A DNA stretch of 64,000 nucleotides from Nilaparvata lugens (GCF_014356525.2 NC_052518.1:102606767-102670766); one strand, 5' to 3'; shown: positions 32,776 through 43,567, counted from the stretch's first letter. Notes: generated by a model not told the origin, from the letters alone. Numbers and translations are program-made.

Positions 32776-33356
32776 TATAGAATAGAATAGAATAGAATAG
32801 AATAGAATAGAATAGAATAGAATAGAATATAATTTTATTAGTCATTCAATATTTACAAAAAATACATCGACTTCGTCAAGATACATCTTTTTTAAACCAC
32901 TATCATTCATTAGTCAGTCTTAAAAATACAAAAATAAATTTAAGAAGCCATGTAAAATAGATCACAAGTTACTTATACATTATATCAAGAGAGAAATGGT
33001 ACACAGTTTATAGAAAAGAAATCATTTACTGTGTACAAACATTCATTAACTAATACATATTTAATTTTATTTTTAAATTGAGTGAATGCTGGTAACTTTA
33101 ATTTGTCTAGTGTGGAGTTATAATAATTTTATTGACATGAAGTGCCAGTTTCTCTGAGATTTGGAATGGCGGAATTTTAAGTCTATGTCTATTTCGTGTA
33201 TTAAAATTATGTTGTTGGTTTGTATAATATTTATCCAATTTTTTTTGTACATAACATAAAATATTATAAACATACAGTGATTGCAATGTCAGCAATCCAA
33301 ATTCTATGAAATGTGGTCTACAATGAGCATTGAAAGGCAAATTACATATGATTCTA
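32776..33356 (-). pseudogene. Non-LTR retrotransposon 3' fragment in Mitf intron 4
   Basis: The minus-strand frame (33418-33107) has IIRICNLPFNAHCRPHF-type residues, then FGLLTLQSLYVYNILCYVQK and FNTRNRHRLKIPPFQ, the C-terminal region of CR1/Jockey-like ORF2. The 3' end is an AGAAT repeat (32776-32828). A SINE abuts the truncated 5' side at 33357. Confidence 0.75.
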
Positions 33357-33592
33357 ATATGGTCTAGTGGATTTTGTAACAGCCTAGAGGTCCCGCGTTT
33401 AAACCCAGATACAAACAAAAGTTTTTAGCCAGGTTACCCCTGTATTATGGGATGAGCACGTTGATTTGTCGGTCCCGGCTCATATATAACAATAGTGTGA
33501 GGCCTATTGAAGGCTTAAATTATATACTGAGGCAAAGTGGAACTTATCCGTCAGGGACTCCCCACCAATAAAAGCCGTACGAATATTTAAAT
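33357..33592 (+). mobile_element. tRNA-derived SINE
   Basis: TGGTCTAGTGGAT (about 33360-33372) fits an RNA polymerase III A box and GCGTTTAAACCC (33396-33407) a B box. The body (GGACTCCCCACCAATAAA, GCCTATTGAAGGCTTAA) matches the complement of 63127-63360. The tRNA-like head followed by an unrelated body is the SINE pattern. Transcription would run on the + strand. Confidence 0.75.
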
Positions 33593-34247
33593 GTACCTAA
33601 GGTATATTTTTATAAATCTAATCCTAAGGTACCGGTATGTTATGTTTTGTACTAATGTAAGATAAGTTTTGTACCCATCTATTTCTTTTTCCTACAGTTA
33701 TGTTGAAAAGTGGCCATTGCTGCACTGATTACAGAACGCAAAGAATCACTTTTCCGCTCTAGTGCGGGAAAAATTTTTCTGCACTCCAGATTTGCAACAT
33801 GGCAACGCAAAATACTTAGTAGGTTATATGGAGCAACAGTGCAGCAAAATCAAAATGAAGTTGGTAACAGTGACTGCTGTGGCTTCTATAGTGAGCAGAG
33901 GTGCAACCAAGCACAACGCGCAAATTATTAGTATTAGATATTATAACCAAGGACAACATTTTTATTCAATTTGACAATAAATTAAGGTTTTTAGCAATAA
34001 TAAAATTACACAGAAAAACATTTGATGCATTTCAGGCAATTTTACCCATAATTACCCACTTCTCATATTCAATGGTAACTATAGGAAAAACTTAATGTGA
34101 AATACGTGCGCAAAGTTCCTCTGCTGCACTCAAGAAACCATTCCGCCCTCGCCTACGGCTCGGGCGTAAACGTTTCTTTCGGTGCAGCAAACTGTCACTT
34201 TACGCACTAGTTGCACAAATAACTATTTCCTTGACGAACTGCATGTA
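33593..34247. other. Unclassified intron 4 sequence with a GC-richer patch
   Basis: 33700-34200 is less AT-rich (CGCCTACGGCTCGGGCGTAA at about 34150). Words such as GCTGCACTGATTACAG / GGTGCAGCAAACTGTC suggest decayed inverted ends. The frames here are unlike any family I recognise. Confidence 0.35.
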
Positions 34248-34545
34248 ATAATCCGTTTTTGAACTACTTTCAACGACACTGAAGTCTAGTTTTTGAATAT
34301 TATAGTTATTAAAACTAGTACTCACTTGTGGAACGCTTTCGGATTTTTCAAATTATTGTTGAAAACGGATTCACTGTAAATTGGATTTATTCATAAATAT
34401 AAACAAAAATATAATTATAAATGAGTGTTGAAAATGGATTTAAATATAATAATCCTTAAACGCTCCACATGTGAATACTAGTTTTAATAACTAATATTAA
34501 AAAATTTGACTGTAGTGTCATTGAAAATAGTTCAAAGACGGATAA
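34248..34545. repeat. Palindromic element
   Basis: CCGTTTTTGAACTACTTTCA ... TTATTAAAACTAGTACTCAC on the left and ACATGTGAATACTAGTTTTA ... GAAAATAGTTCAAAGACGG on the right are inverted. The ends lie near 34248 and 34545. Confidence 0.65.
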
Positions 34546-34728
34546 GTTTTTCTAAAACTTATTAGCTATTCCGCAATAATATGAATCTTTGATATTTTTC
34601 TTCTTCAATTAATTTTATATCCTGTATTTATTAAAGAGAATTTCCTAATTATTTCAAGTGACATTATTGTTTTTTTTTCAATGTTATTTTATAATAATAT
34701 TGATCTCTACGCACAGGCGTTCACGTCT

Positions 34729-36265
34729 ATGGTGGCTAAATTGTTCACAATTTTAAACTTGAAATTAATTTCAAGGTATTGTGTATTGAGTAGTTTTTGA
34801 TAATGTATTTATGAATTGGAATAAATAAATTACTGTTATTTGAATTTGAAAAACTCAAAAAATCTATAACACTACCTACTGTATTAAGGCTGTGCAAAGG
34901 CTGAAAATAAACTTTCTACTGCTGATATTTTTACATCTATGGTGGCTAAATTGTTCACAATTTTGAACTTGAAATTAATTTCAAGGTATTGTGTATTGAG
35001 TAGTTTTTGATAATGTATTTATGAATTGGAATAAATAAATTACTGTTATTTGAATTTGAGGAACTCAAAGAGTAAACGATAACTGTACAGCTTTGTTATA
35101 AGTTTAGGTACCTTAGGCTGTGCAAAGGCTAAAAATAAAATCTCTACTGGTGATATTTTTCAAAGTTTTTAAATTTGTATATCATCAAGCTATCAAAATG
35201 AAAAAGTTTTCTCGGGAAAAAATTTTTTTCCAATCATTACTTTTTGAGATATGAGCGCCTGAAGTTTGAATTTTTGGGACAGAACATTTCAAATTCGGTA
35301 AGATATAAATCCATGAGATTTAGAGCATGGATTCTTCATGGTATTGTTGATCTATTAAAACAAAAATTTTCTAAAAATATCAATTTTTGAAAAAGTTATT
35401 CAATTTCAAGTTATTCAAAATAACTTTTAGTTGAGTTATTTTTGGTTATTTTTAGTAAATTTAATATTTATCTTAAAAATTGATATTTTCAGAAAATTCT
35501 TGTTCTACTAGATCAACAATACCATGAAGAATCTATCCTCTGAATCTCATTACTCAATATCACTGAATCTCATTACTCATTACTGAATCTCAATATCAAT
35601 CTCTTACCGTATTTGGAATGTTCTGTCCCAAAAATTTAAACTTTAGGCGCTCGTATCTCAAAAAGTAATGATCAGAAAAAAATGTTTTCCTGAGAAAACT
35701 TTTTCATTTTGATAGCTTGATGATATACAAATCGAAAAACTTTGAAAAATATCATCAGTAGAAAGTTTATTTTTAGCCTTTGCACAGCCTAAGGTACCTA
35801 AACTTATAGCAAAGCTGTACAGTTATCGTTTACTCTTTGAGTTCATCAAATTCAAATAACAGTAATTTTTTTATTCCAATTCATAAATACATTATCAATA
35901 ACTACTCAATGCAAAATACCTTAAAATAAATTCCAAGTTTAAAATTGTAAACAATTTAGCCAGCATAGACGTAAACGCCTGTGCGTGGAGAGCAATTATT
36001 ATAAAATAAGAATGTACCTTATCGTTAAGGTACCTTATCGTTTACAGTTATCGTTTACTCTTTCAAATTCAAAAATAACAGTAATTTAGGCTATTTATTC
36101 CAATTCATTAATACATTATCAAAAACTACTCAATACACAATACCTTGAAATTAATTTCAAGTTTAAAATTGTGAACAATTTAGCCACCATAGACGTAAAA
36201 ATATCAGCAGTAGAAAGTTTATTTTTAGCCTTTGCACAGCCTTAATACAGTAGTGTTATGGATTT
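34729..36265. repeat. Nested palindrome (~1.5 kb) in Mitf intron 4
   Basis: A family B element (35116-35789) sits inside two inverted pairs of a ~130-bp unit (GGTGGCTAAATTGTTCACAA...): direct copies at 34729 and 34935, inverted copies ending near 35965 and 36195. Outside these are partial family B ends (34888-34930 and 36205-36241). The symmetry even extends past the TTAA sites (34884, 36242) into TATAACACTAC / GTAGTGTTAT. Non-TE flank being mirrored means an inverted duplication of a locus that already held the element. Confidence 0.75.
35116..35789. mobile_element. Palindromic MITE family B (core of the intron 4 palindrome)
   Basis: Ends GGCTGTGCAAAGGCTAAAAA and complement. The flanks are AGGTACCTTA / TAAGGTACCT, themselves palindromic. 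The right arm has a local insertion near 35550-35590 of repeated CTGAATCTCATTACTCA words. Confidence 0.8.
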
Positions 36266-36562
36266 TTTGCTGGGGATGATGTCCTATAGATTTGTCATTT
36301 GGCAGTGGAAGAGCTACTTTGGTCAATCAATTATCAAACATTTACATTTTTGTTTTGTTAAATCATCAATCAATTATTTTGTATTGATATATTGTTTTCA
36401 ATTAATTGAATTAATGTTTCATGCAAAGTTAGTGTTCAACAACTTCGGTTTATGTGTTTTGTACAATTTATGACAAAAATTGAAATGAACTATGACAAAA
36501 ATTATTGAAGAATTTATGACAAAAGTTGATTTGAATTGTAAATAGTAATTGTTTATTTGCAG

Positions 36563-36751
36563 GTTCAAAATGAATACGAGGTTTCCATGATCCAGCCTTC
36601 ACAGAAGCGTTTTACACCACTGCAACCCATGATGGATAGTTCACTGGACCTGGAAGCAGATAACACCAATAAGCCGTCCAGAAAAGTGCTTACAAATAAT
36701 GATGCGAGTCCAGAATCAGCTATTAGTTCGATTGCTACAAGCCCTTCTGAG
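36563..36751 (+). CDS. Mitf: Mitf coding exon 5 (serine-rich, ends SPESAISSIATSPSE)
   Basis: The acceptor is TTTATTTGCAG at 36562 and the donor GAG|GTGAGT after 36751; 63 whole codons, phase 0 at both ends. It starts VQNEYEVSMIQPSQKRFTPL, has an acidic SSLDLEAD stretch, and ends NNDASPESAISSIATSPSE. Of the last 16 codons compared with exon 4, nine differ and seven of those differences are silent, which points to constraint on the peptide in both. Proline-directed serines (SP) could be kinase sites, by analogy with the SAPNSPM region. The next exon should open the conserved DDVID segment and the bHLH-zip, not visible to the right. Confidence 0.88.
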
Positions 36752-36904
36752 GTGAGTCTATTTTTTATATGTGTGTTTTGAATTGAAAATTAAATTTGTT
36801 TAATCATAAACATGTGCAGGTACATTAGGAACGCGTCAATATATTCCAAATATAACATAAAAAGTAGTAGAAAGTCTATAGAAATAGCAAGAAGTGATAA
36901 ACAA

Positions 36905-37110
36905 CAGTCGTAAACCTGCAGTGTGGTCTATAAACTCTTGTAGGGAGTAAAGAGGCAATGATTTCAAATACTCCTTGAGTTTTATACTCAATTTTTTGAT
37001 GTTCTATATTACCTGTAATTCTAAAGGCAGCATATTGCGAAGTATTTCCTTCCCATGTAGTGCGTCTTTTTCTAAAAAAATAACGTTGATAATAATGATT
37101 TGTTGAATAA
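36905..37110 (-). pseudogene. Possible non-LTR retrotransposon fragment
   Basis: The minus-strand translation from about 37080 holds FRKRRTTWEGNTSQYAAFRI, which looks like a degraded ORF2 C-terminus. The evidence is weak, with no intact tail. Confidence 0.3.
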
Positions 37111-37178
37111 ACCCGACAGCAAGTTTATAAAAAATGGTTATCAATTGATAATAGTATTCTAGGTTCTATTATTATAAC

Positions 37179-37224
37179 TTACAGCTGATGATGTGTGAGC
37201 ACACACGAAAGCATGCTCCTGTAA
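37179..37224 (+). ncRNA. Hammerhead-ribozyme-like sequence (type I arrangement)
   Basis: Stem I TTACAG (37179-37184) pairs perfectly with CTGTAA (37219-37224). The core CTGATGA is at 37185-37191. Stem II is GTGTG / CACAC (37193-37197 and 37202-37206) with loop AGCA. GAA is at 37207-37209. Stem III is AGC / TCG-type pairing of A210-G-C with G-C-T217 around two bases. C218 occupies the cleavage position (UH rule), so the predicted cut is 218/219. Departures from a textbook hammerhead are one unpaired T at 37192 before stem II and a 2-base stem III loop. Such short stem III hammerheads are known from retroelements and may act as dimers. Confidence 0.5.
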
Positions 37225-37462
37225 AATATTTATTTTTATTTAATTAAAGTGGATTTTTTGACAACATTTTAAGTCTATTCAATTATTCTAGGTTCTCAGT
37301 GATGTCATCTCGAGCGCCATTTCATTATTTTATAGTTCGAGTTATTAAAAATTTCTCACTTTGAACTTTTCTGTTTTGAAATTGAAAGTTATTGTTATTG
37401 ATGATGGTTTTACATATGATATTACATTAAGAAATCAAATCAACCTCTTCAGACTCTCCCCT

Positions 37463-37790
37463 CTGTAATATTTATTTATTGAAAACAAGTATATGTGGAA
37501 GCAACAGATCAATGATCCATTTTGCTTCCATTACATTAATCGTTCGAAAATACAAGACAAATTAATTATAAATAAGAATATTAAATGTAGAAAAATTTAT
37601 GATAATGATTACAAATACAATACATTGATATAAAATGACAATTACATAATTCAATCTTAAGAATTGCACTAAATACTAAAATGAAAAAATAATGAAATAC
37701 AATGATACTTAGAAATAAGATTAATTCTTCGAGACTCTATAGATTATAATCAAAGGTGACGAATCTCTTATAATTTGCGTCCAGATTCCT
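37463..37790 (-). mobile_element. Possible retroelement 3' end
   Basis: The AATATTTATTTATTGAAAAC tail and a long AT-rich 3' UTR-like stretch. No coding homology. Confidence 0.25.
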
Positions 37791-37855
37791 CTTAGGCTAT
37801 AGTTACACGCATAAAGATTTTTGGATGTCCGATTTTTTGCTGTCCTTATGCAGAG

Positions 37856-39020
37856 TGTTCTAAAAAAAGGTGCCCATAAGTCAGGGCGTGATTCCTCACA
37901 TCAAAAAAAAAGTTCCAATTAACATAAGTCCGAAAATGCCAAGTTATACAGGGTGAAAGATTTCGTCTGAATTTCAGTTCCCCTGCTGAAACGAAGTCCT
38001 ACGGGTATTTGTTGGCTGTTAATTAAGATGTACTATTAAGCGCACTTAATGTAAAATGAAATGGAAAATTGATAAAAAAAACTGTATCCAGACCTGTAGC
38101 TACAGTAATTTTCAAGATATGTGACGAAATAAGCGAAACTTGGTCCCGAAAAACAAGTTCCTTTAAGGTTTGAAGCAGATTCAAGTTACTATGTTAAATG
38201 TACAATAAACTCGAAATATTTTTCTACAGAACTTGTAGAAAATTCAATTTCAAAGAGAAAGATGTAGAATAAGTCTATAATAGACAAATGGAACCCTTTA
38301 AAAATTAATCCTTAATTACTTACAGTAGATCGCATAAAAAATTACTGCTCACAAAGTGCTTCATGAAGCCCTTAGATATGTAATTTATTTATTAATTAAT
38401 AATATAATTGATTTCCTTGAATGTATTTCTAATCACTGTTCAGATTACATATTATATAATGAGTGGAAACATGAGGTTGGATCAAGCTACATTCTTCAAA
38501 TTGATTTTCATGTTTCAAAGTGTATATTATATATTTTTAATTTTTGAATGAAAATGGACTAAATTTTAGTAAAGTGAAATCATAACCCTACTTTGGACTT
38601 TTAAAATGTTATCTAAATTTAGGAGAGAAATAGTACAAGGAGTATCCTTAGTTTTTCTCCCCCAATCAGTGCTTCTCTGTGAAAAATATAATAAAATAAA
38701 TAAAAAAAGAGAGCTCAACAGATTTTGTCTATTTTTCATGCGTTTTGTATGCAAATAAGGATTATTTTTTAAAGGTTATTACGTTTGTCTATTATAGACT
38801 TATTTTAGATCTTCCTCTTCAAAATAATATTTTCTACAATTTCTGTAGAAAAATATTTTGTGTTTATTGTACATTTAACATAGTAAATCTGCTTTAAACC
38901 TTAAAGGAACTTGTTTTTTGGGACCAAGTTTCGATTATTTCGTCACATTTATTAACAACTACTGTAGCTACAGGTCTGGAAACGGTTTTATTCAACTTTT
39001 CATTTCATTTTACATGAAGT
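37856..39020. mobile_element. ~1.1-kb palindromic element family L
   Basis: 37990-38285 and 38785-39015 are inverted (GACCTGTAGCTACAGTAATT, AGGAACTTGTTTTTCGGGAC-type words, GTCTATTATAGACTTATT). Left flank words CAGGGTGAAAGATTTCG also open the related element at 50906. The open frame in the central loop (38356-38547) has no known domain. Confidence 0.65.
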
Positions 39021-39034
39021 GCGCTAATTCGGAT

Positions 39035-39470
39035 TCTCGCATCACGGAGAACAACGCAAAAAGGCAGAGTTGATAATGATATAATTTCTCCTAAAAAAAT
39101 GAGAAAATTAATGTACTGACCAATTTGCGTTTTTCACCATATTTAAGGGATCATATCTCCTGAACGGAAATAAATTTTGCCAATCGGTTTGCATATTCGG
39201 ATTTTTCACTTCAAGAAGCATATAAGAAGAAGTAGAAGATGATGTTATTATTTCTCCCAAAAAATGAGAAAAATAATGTACTGACCAATTTGCGTTTTTC
39301 ACTATATTTAAGGGATCATATCTCCTGAACGGGAAAGAATTTCGCTAATACGTTTGCATATTCGGATTTCTCGCATCACGGAGCATAAGAAGGCGGAGTT
39401 AATAATGATATTAATTCCCCCCAATAAATGAGGAAAATAATGTACTGACCAATTTGCGTTTTTTGACATA
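39035..39470. repeat. ~165-bp tandem repeat, about 3 copies
   Basis: AATGTACTGACCAATTTGCG recurs at about 39111, 39276 and 39439. It is followed by TTAAGGGATCATATCTCCTG and GCATATTCGGATTT. The array directly follows the right arm of the family L palindrome. Confidence 0.75.
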
Positions 39471-39620
39471 CAGTGTAAGTTCTACCAGATTAAACGAGAC
39501 TTGCCAAACACATGTGAGTGCAGATACAAACCATGTGTTTCCCAAGTTATGTTCAATTTAGAATATTTTATAAAGACGGCGAAAAATTGGACGTCCAAAA
39601 TCGATGTGTGTGTAAAAATG
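39470..39620. mobile_element. MITE family H remnant
   Basis: Ends in GACGTCCAAAATCGATGTGTGTGTAA, matching one end of the 4129-4317 copy. The opposite end is not clear. Confidence 0.45.
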
Positions 39621-39689
39621 GCATTTTAGTACAAGTTCAAACTCATTTCAACACTAAACTCCTCTTTAAAACCCATAAATTTTCGTAAT

Positions 39690-40085
39690 ATATCAATAAG
39701 ATGGTAACAAAATGGAACATACTATACTGTATAATTCGTATATTATTTCTGGTATAGTGATACATGGACATGGTATTTCAGTACATTTCATGGAATAGGC
39801 CAGAAATTATTTTAATCTTATATTATCTCAAAGTTTTCAAAGTTAGTAATTTTAAAAGTTAGTCTAAATAGTTTTTTGGTGACATCAATAGGTTATAAAA
39901 TGGTCAAATCTTAGGTAAAATTTGATTTGGAGTGCAATCCAACTATCTTCAAAAGTTCAAAATTCAGTACAAAAATCCCATTAGTGTTTTAATATCTCAA
40001 TAATTTGGTAATAAAATGGAACATTCTTTACTGTAGTATAATTCGAATATTATTACTGGTATACAAGGACATGGTATTTCACCGC
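39690..40085. repeat. Diverged ~95-bp direct repeat
   Basis: GGTAACAAAATGGAACATAC ... GGACATGGTATTTCA at about 39692-39783 recurs at 40004-40083 with changes. No gene is visible. Confidence 0.55.
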
Positions 40086-40984
40086 TCGTTCATATATCTG
40101 ACTGTGGACAAATACTGCATAACCAGAAAATTCTTGTTTGAAATTTTATAACAAAATTCAACATTGGAATCCAAATTGAGTGAAACTTATTTAATAATCT
40201 TGAAATCGAGTGATAACAGGAACTCACCCCTTCACTCAGAAGAATAGTCTTGTAGGGGTAGGCTATTCCAGGAAAACATGGTCTGTATTGCAAAGTAGGT
40301 AACCTTTGTATTTCTTATGGAATGAAGAATATTTGAATTTGAATTTAAATTTAAATACGTGAATACTGATGGTTCTGGACTATTCATCGTGTCGGGTAGC
40401 CACTATTTAATTTTTTTTTAGGAATATTAAGACTCACAAATACAAATTACCATCTCATCCAACAAAACTACAAACAAGCCGAATTTTTGAATAATAATGG
40501 GTAGTTTCTTTTTATAGGAAATACTCCAGATATCAAACTTTACATTGTTCACTAAGAAAAGGTCTTCGTAACCAGCAAATACATTTTTATTTTCCGTCTA
40601 GATTAAATATTTGTAACCCAACTATTCATTTAATGGCAGATAGATGAAACGTTTATTCCTAATTTTTCAATTATTGGCTTCAAAGAAAATGATTTGTTCA
40701 TCCTAGTAATAATCAAGTGTATTTATTTTTGTCATTAAACGCTCAAATTGTAGTAATTTTATTCTCACCCGTCCTAATCTAGGAGGGCTTCTTTATGAAA
40801 ATATTCTCTAAAACATCTGTAAAAAACCTCAAAAATTTAAAAATGTTCAAAAATCTAAATCGATTATTCTTCCAGTTCCAGATCTAAATTTGAAAAGCAT
40901 TATTTTCTTCATTATTATGATCTTTTGAGATCCTAGTGATATAATATTACGTATCTCTTTTCTGTATAGGGCTACTTTTTATAG
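40086..40984. other. AT-rich sequence, no gene seen
   Basis: No exon-like open frame with consensus splice sites and no repeat partner were recognised. Confidence 0.4.
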
Positions 40985-41456
40985 AAATAGAAAGAAAAAT
41001 AAAAATCTCAGTACCCTTTATGAATTATTCAATCACAACATGTTTCGGACATTCATGCCATTTTCAAGTGATATGAAGTAAGTAAATAAATACTGCTGGA
41101 AGATTCTTATTTTGATCATATGTTAGTGCATTCATATGAATTTATGAACTAGATCTAAAAATATTGTGGATCTAAATTCGCATGATTCTATCAAAAATGA
41201 GGTCTAATTGGATTAAGTTTATTATTTTATCTCTGTTTAATTTTGCCGTTTTATAAATATGAAATTCTTCTTTAACATTCAGTTTTCCACTTTTATTAAC
41301 ATAATTTAGTATTTTCATATTGGGATTTATATCTATAAAATTATGGCCTGAATCTATCAAGTGTTCAGCAAATGCCGACTCTTGTGTATAATTTTTAGAT
41401 TTTAGTGCTTGGATATGTTCTCTAAACCTAAATATGGAAATTTCTACCCGTTTTTA
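40985..41456 (-). pseudogene. Penelope-like element 3' fragment (GIY-YIG C-terminus)
   Basis: The minus-strand frame (41456 to stop at 41172) reads KTGRNFHIFRFREHIQALKS, then ESAFAEHLIDSGHNF, then KLNVKEEFHIYKTAKLNRD. This is the C-terminal part of the GIY-YIG endonuclease of Penelope-like retroelements (TGR.F..RF.EH, then AFA.HL...GH). The RT domain is absent. The terminal region (40985-41171) carries a degenerate hammerhead-like motif (minus strand, 41041-41071) and the CTCAGTACCCTTTATGAATT block. Confidence 0.8.
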
Positions 41457-41983
41457 AATAATATTACGGTTTATGGGAATGAAATAAGAATTCTCATGTA
41501 CCTGATATATTATATCAATCCACACAAAATGTTTCAACTTCTTATAGCCATTTCCCATTTAAATCAATCAATTAATTTTATTTACAAAATAACATAACAA
41601 ACATTTTTTATGTTGATTATAATTAAAACTTTCTCAGAGACTAACCATTAATTTTCATTTCACTATAAATCTTACATTAAAAACTATAAATAACACAAAA
41701 TGATAGATAAAAATATAAGAATGTGAAATACAAGTGGACAACCCTAGGCATAAGCCAGAGTGGGGTGTACTATTTCTAATAGGACAAATAAAAATACTCA
41801 GAGGTTTAATTTATTAAGGAGTAATTCAAGTCATTCCCACTTGAAAATGGAAAATTTTCCAAGTAGTTGGAACATGAAGTGGTGAATTAATAAAATATTC
41901 AAAAAAAGGTACTTGAGAATTTATATTACATTCAACAATGATTAAAGTAACCCTTTAAAGAAAAGGATGTTAAAAATAGTAAG

Positions 41984-42187
41984 AAAAATGAAAATCTCAG
42001 TACCCTTTATGAATTATTTAATCACAACATGTTTCGGACATTGATGCCATTTTCAAGTGATATGAAGTAAATAAATAAATACTGCTGGAAGATTTTTATT
42101 TTGATCATATGTTAGTAGTGTATTAATATGATTTTATGAACTAAAACTATGAATTTTGCATTTAAATTCGCATGATTCTATCAAAAA
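41984..42187 (-). mobile_element. Penelope terminal region, minus orientation
   Basis: A second copy of the terminal region seen at 40985-41171, including ACATGTTTCGGACATTGATG (minus-strand hammerhead-like motif at 42031-42059). It ends at CATGATTCTATCAAAAATGG, where it meets an oppositely oriented fragment. Confidence 0.75.
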
Positions 42188-42610
42188 TGGACAAAAGTCG
42201 GCATTTGCTGAACACTTGATAGATTCAGGCCATAATTTTACAGATATATGAAAATACTAAATTATGGTAATAAAAGTCGAAAACTGAATGTCAAAGAAGA
42301 ATTTCATATTCATAAAGCGGCAAAATTAAACAGAGATAAAATAATAAACTTAATCCAATTAGACACCAATAACCCCATTTTTGATAGAATCATGCGAATT
42401 TAAATCCAAAATCTATAGTTTTAGTTCATAAAATCATATGAATACACTAACATATGATCAAAATAAGAATCTTCCAGCAATATTTATTTATTTACTTCAT
42501 ATCACTTGGAAATGGCATCAATGTCCGAAACATGTTGTGATTAAATAATTCAAAAAGGGTACTGAGTTTTTTTTTTCTTTCTATTTCTATTACAAGTAGC
42601 CCTATACAGA
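42188..42610 (+). pseudogene. Penelope-like element 3' fragment, plus orientation
   Basis: Encodes the same endonuclease tail as 41172-41456: SAFAEHLIDSGHNF is recognisable in shifted frames, KLNVKEEFHIHKAAKLNRD follows, and the stop is at 42401. A frameshift or in-frame stop near 42245 marks it as dead. The terminal region follows to about 42610 with a hammerhead-like motif at 42503-42531. It is joined head-to-head with the preceding copy, an arrangement typical of Penelope insertions. Confidence 0.75.
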
Positions 42611-43295
42611 AAAGAGATAGATAGAAAAGGATGTTGTATAAATGTCCATATTGAATTGGAAAAATCTGATATTGTGAAAAACACTGGTCTATAAAAGCAA
42701 TATAAGATACTAGTTTTGGTTGTTACACCATTATAGATTTCTAGTAAACTGAAAGCTTGAACATTGAGCAGTAGAATATATAGTGTCGGTGAAGCCCTAT
42801 GATTGGTCATAAGCTGTTGACCAATGAAGGTTGCTAGTCTGTCATTGGTCGAGGCCATAGACACGCCCTAGTATTTCACAAAATTATGAGAACCGTTAAA
42901 CAACATCAAATGAATAAAAGAAGCTCAGTAACTGAGAGATCTAAATGGATAATTATAAGAAAGAATGGAATAATATACAAGTGAAAACAAAAACTAAAAT
43001 ATTTTGGAAAAAGTTATTGCTGGTTTGGTTAGTTACTGAGTTACTATTCATTACTGTTGTCTATAATTATATTTGTTTGGCGTGTCTATAGCTTCAGACA
43101 ATTCAAAGTAAATTTCTAAGGTTTCTATATTATTTCAAGAGTTTCAACAGCGTTTCAAGCGTTTCTGTCCTTTCAATTTTCCCACAGCTATAACCCAAGA
43201 GCCATATTTGATATTCAATCCCTGGAAGCATCTAGGAGCTGTAAATTGCTTTTGTTCCTATATAATATTATATTGAACAACCGTGTTCAATCAAC
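42611..43295. other. Unclassified sequence with CCAAT-rich patch
   Basis: 42800-42860 contains GATTGGTC, GACCAATG and CATTGGTC within 60 bases. No gene is recognised. A similar CCAAT-rich patch lies at 55480-55660. Confidence 0.3.
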
Positions 43296-43529
43296 CTACC
43301 TCCTTTCATTGCTGAATATTATATGTGTCTTTAGTTTCACGACGTTCCGGCCGTCAGATTTCTTCCTCCCCAATGCAACTCCTATAGTCACTTCAATTGC
43401 CCTATCAACCGCATGGTGAACCATAGGTTTCACCCAGACCTTTTTCATATGAATCCCAGTCAGTTCAAGAAGGCATGTAAGCAGCTTCAACCAATAGACA
43501 CCTATTTTTCCCATGCTAGACCTCAACAA
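43296..43529 (-). CDS. Hypothetical ORF, 77 aa, possible repeat-derived exon
   Basis: Minus-strand open frame with ordinary amino-acid composition (KIGVYWLKLLTCLLELTGIH, then VHHAVDRAIEVTIGVALG), less AT-biased than most frames here. I do not recognise the family. Its first ~45 residues lie in a 125-bp sequence repeated at 44485-44612, which argues for repeat origin. Only this ORF-like property supports it. Confidence 0.25.
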   Translation of the reverse strand: MLRSSMGKIGVYWLKLLTCLLELTGIHMKKVWVKPMVHHAVDRAIEVTIGVALGRKKSDGRNVVKLKTHIIFSNERR

Positions 43530-43567
43530 CTTACATAGAGTAGCATATTAAGTAGTGACTACTTTTT
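43443..43567. repeat. 125-bp direct repeat flanking a transposon (left)
   Basis: CATATGAATCCCAGTCAGTT ... AAGTAGTGACTACTTTTT is repeated at 44485-44612 with about half a dozen changes. The pair brackets the element at 43568-44462. Confidence 0.8.

Noticed and set aside
43296..43529. CNOT1-like protein fragment
   Set aside because: The HHAVDRAIE segment recalled the CNOT1 VERAI/VDRSI region, but the rest does not follow and the sequence is partly repeated DNA.
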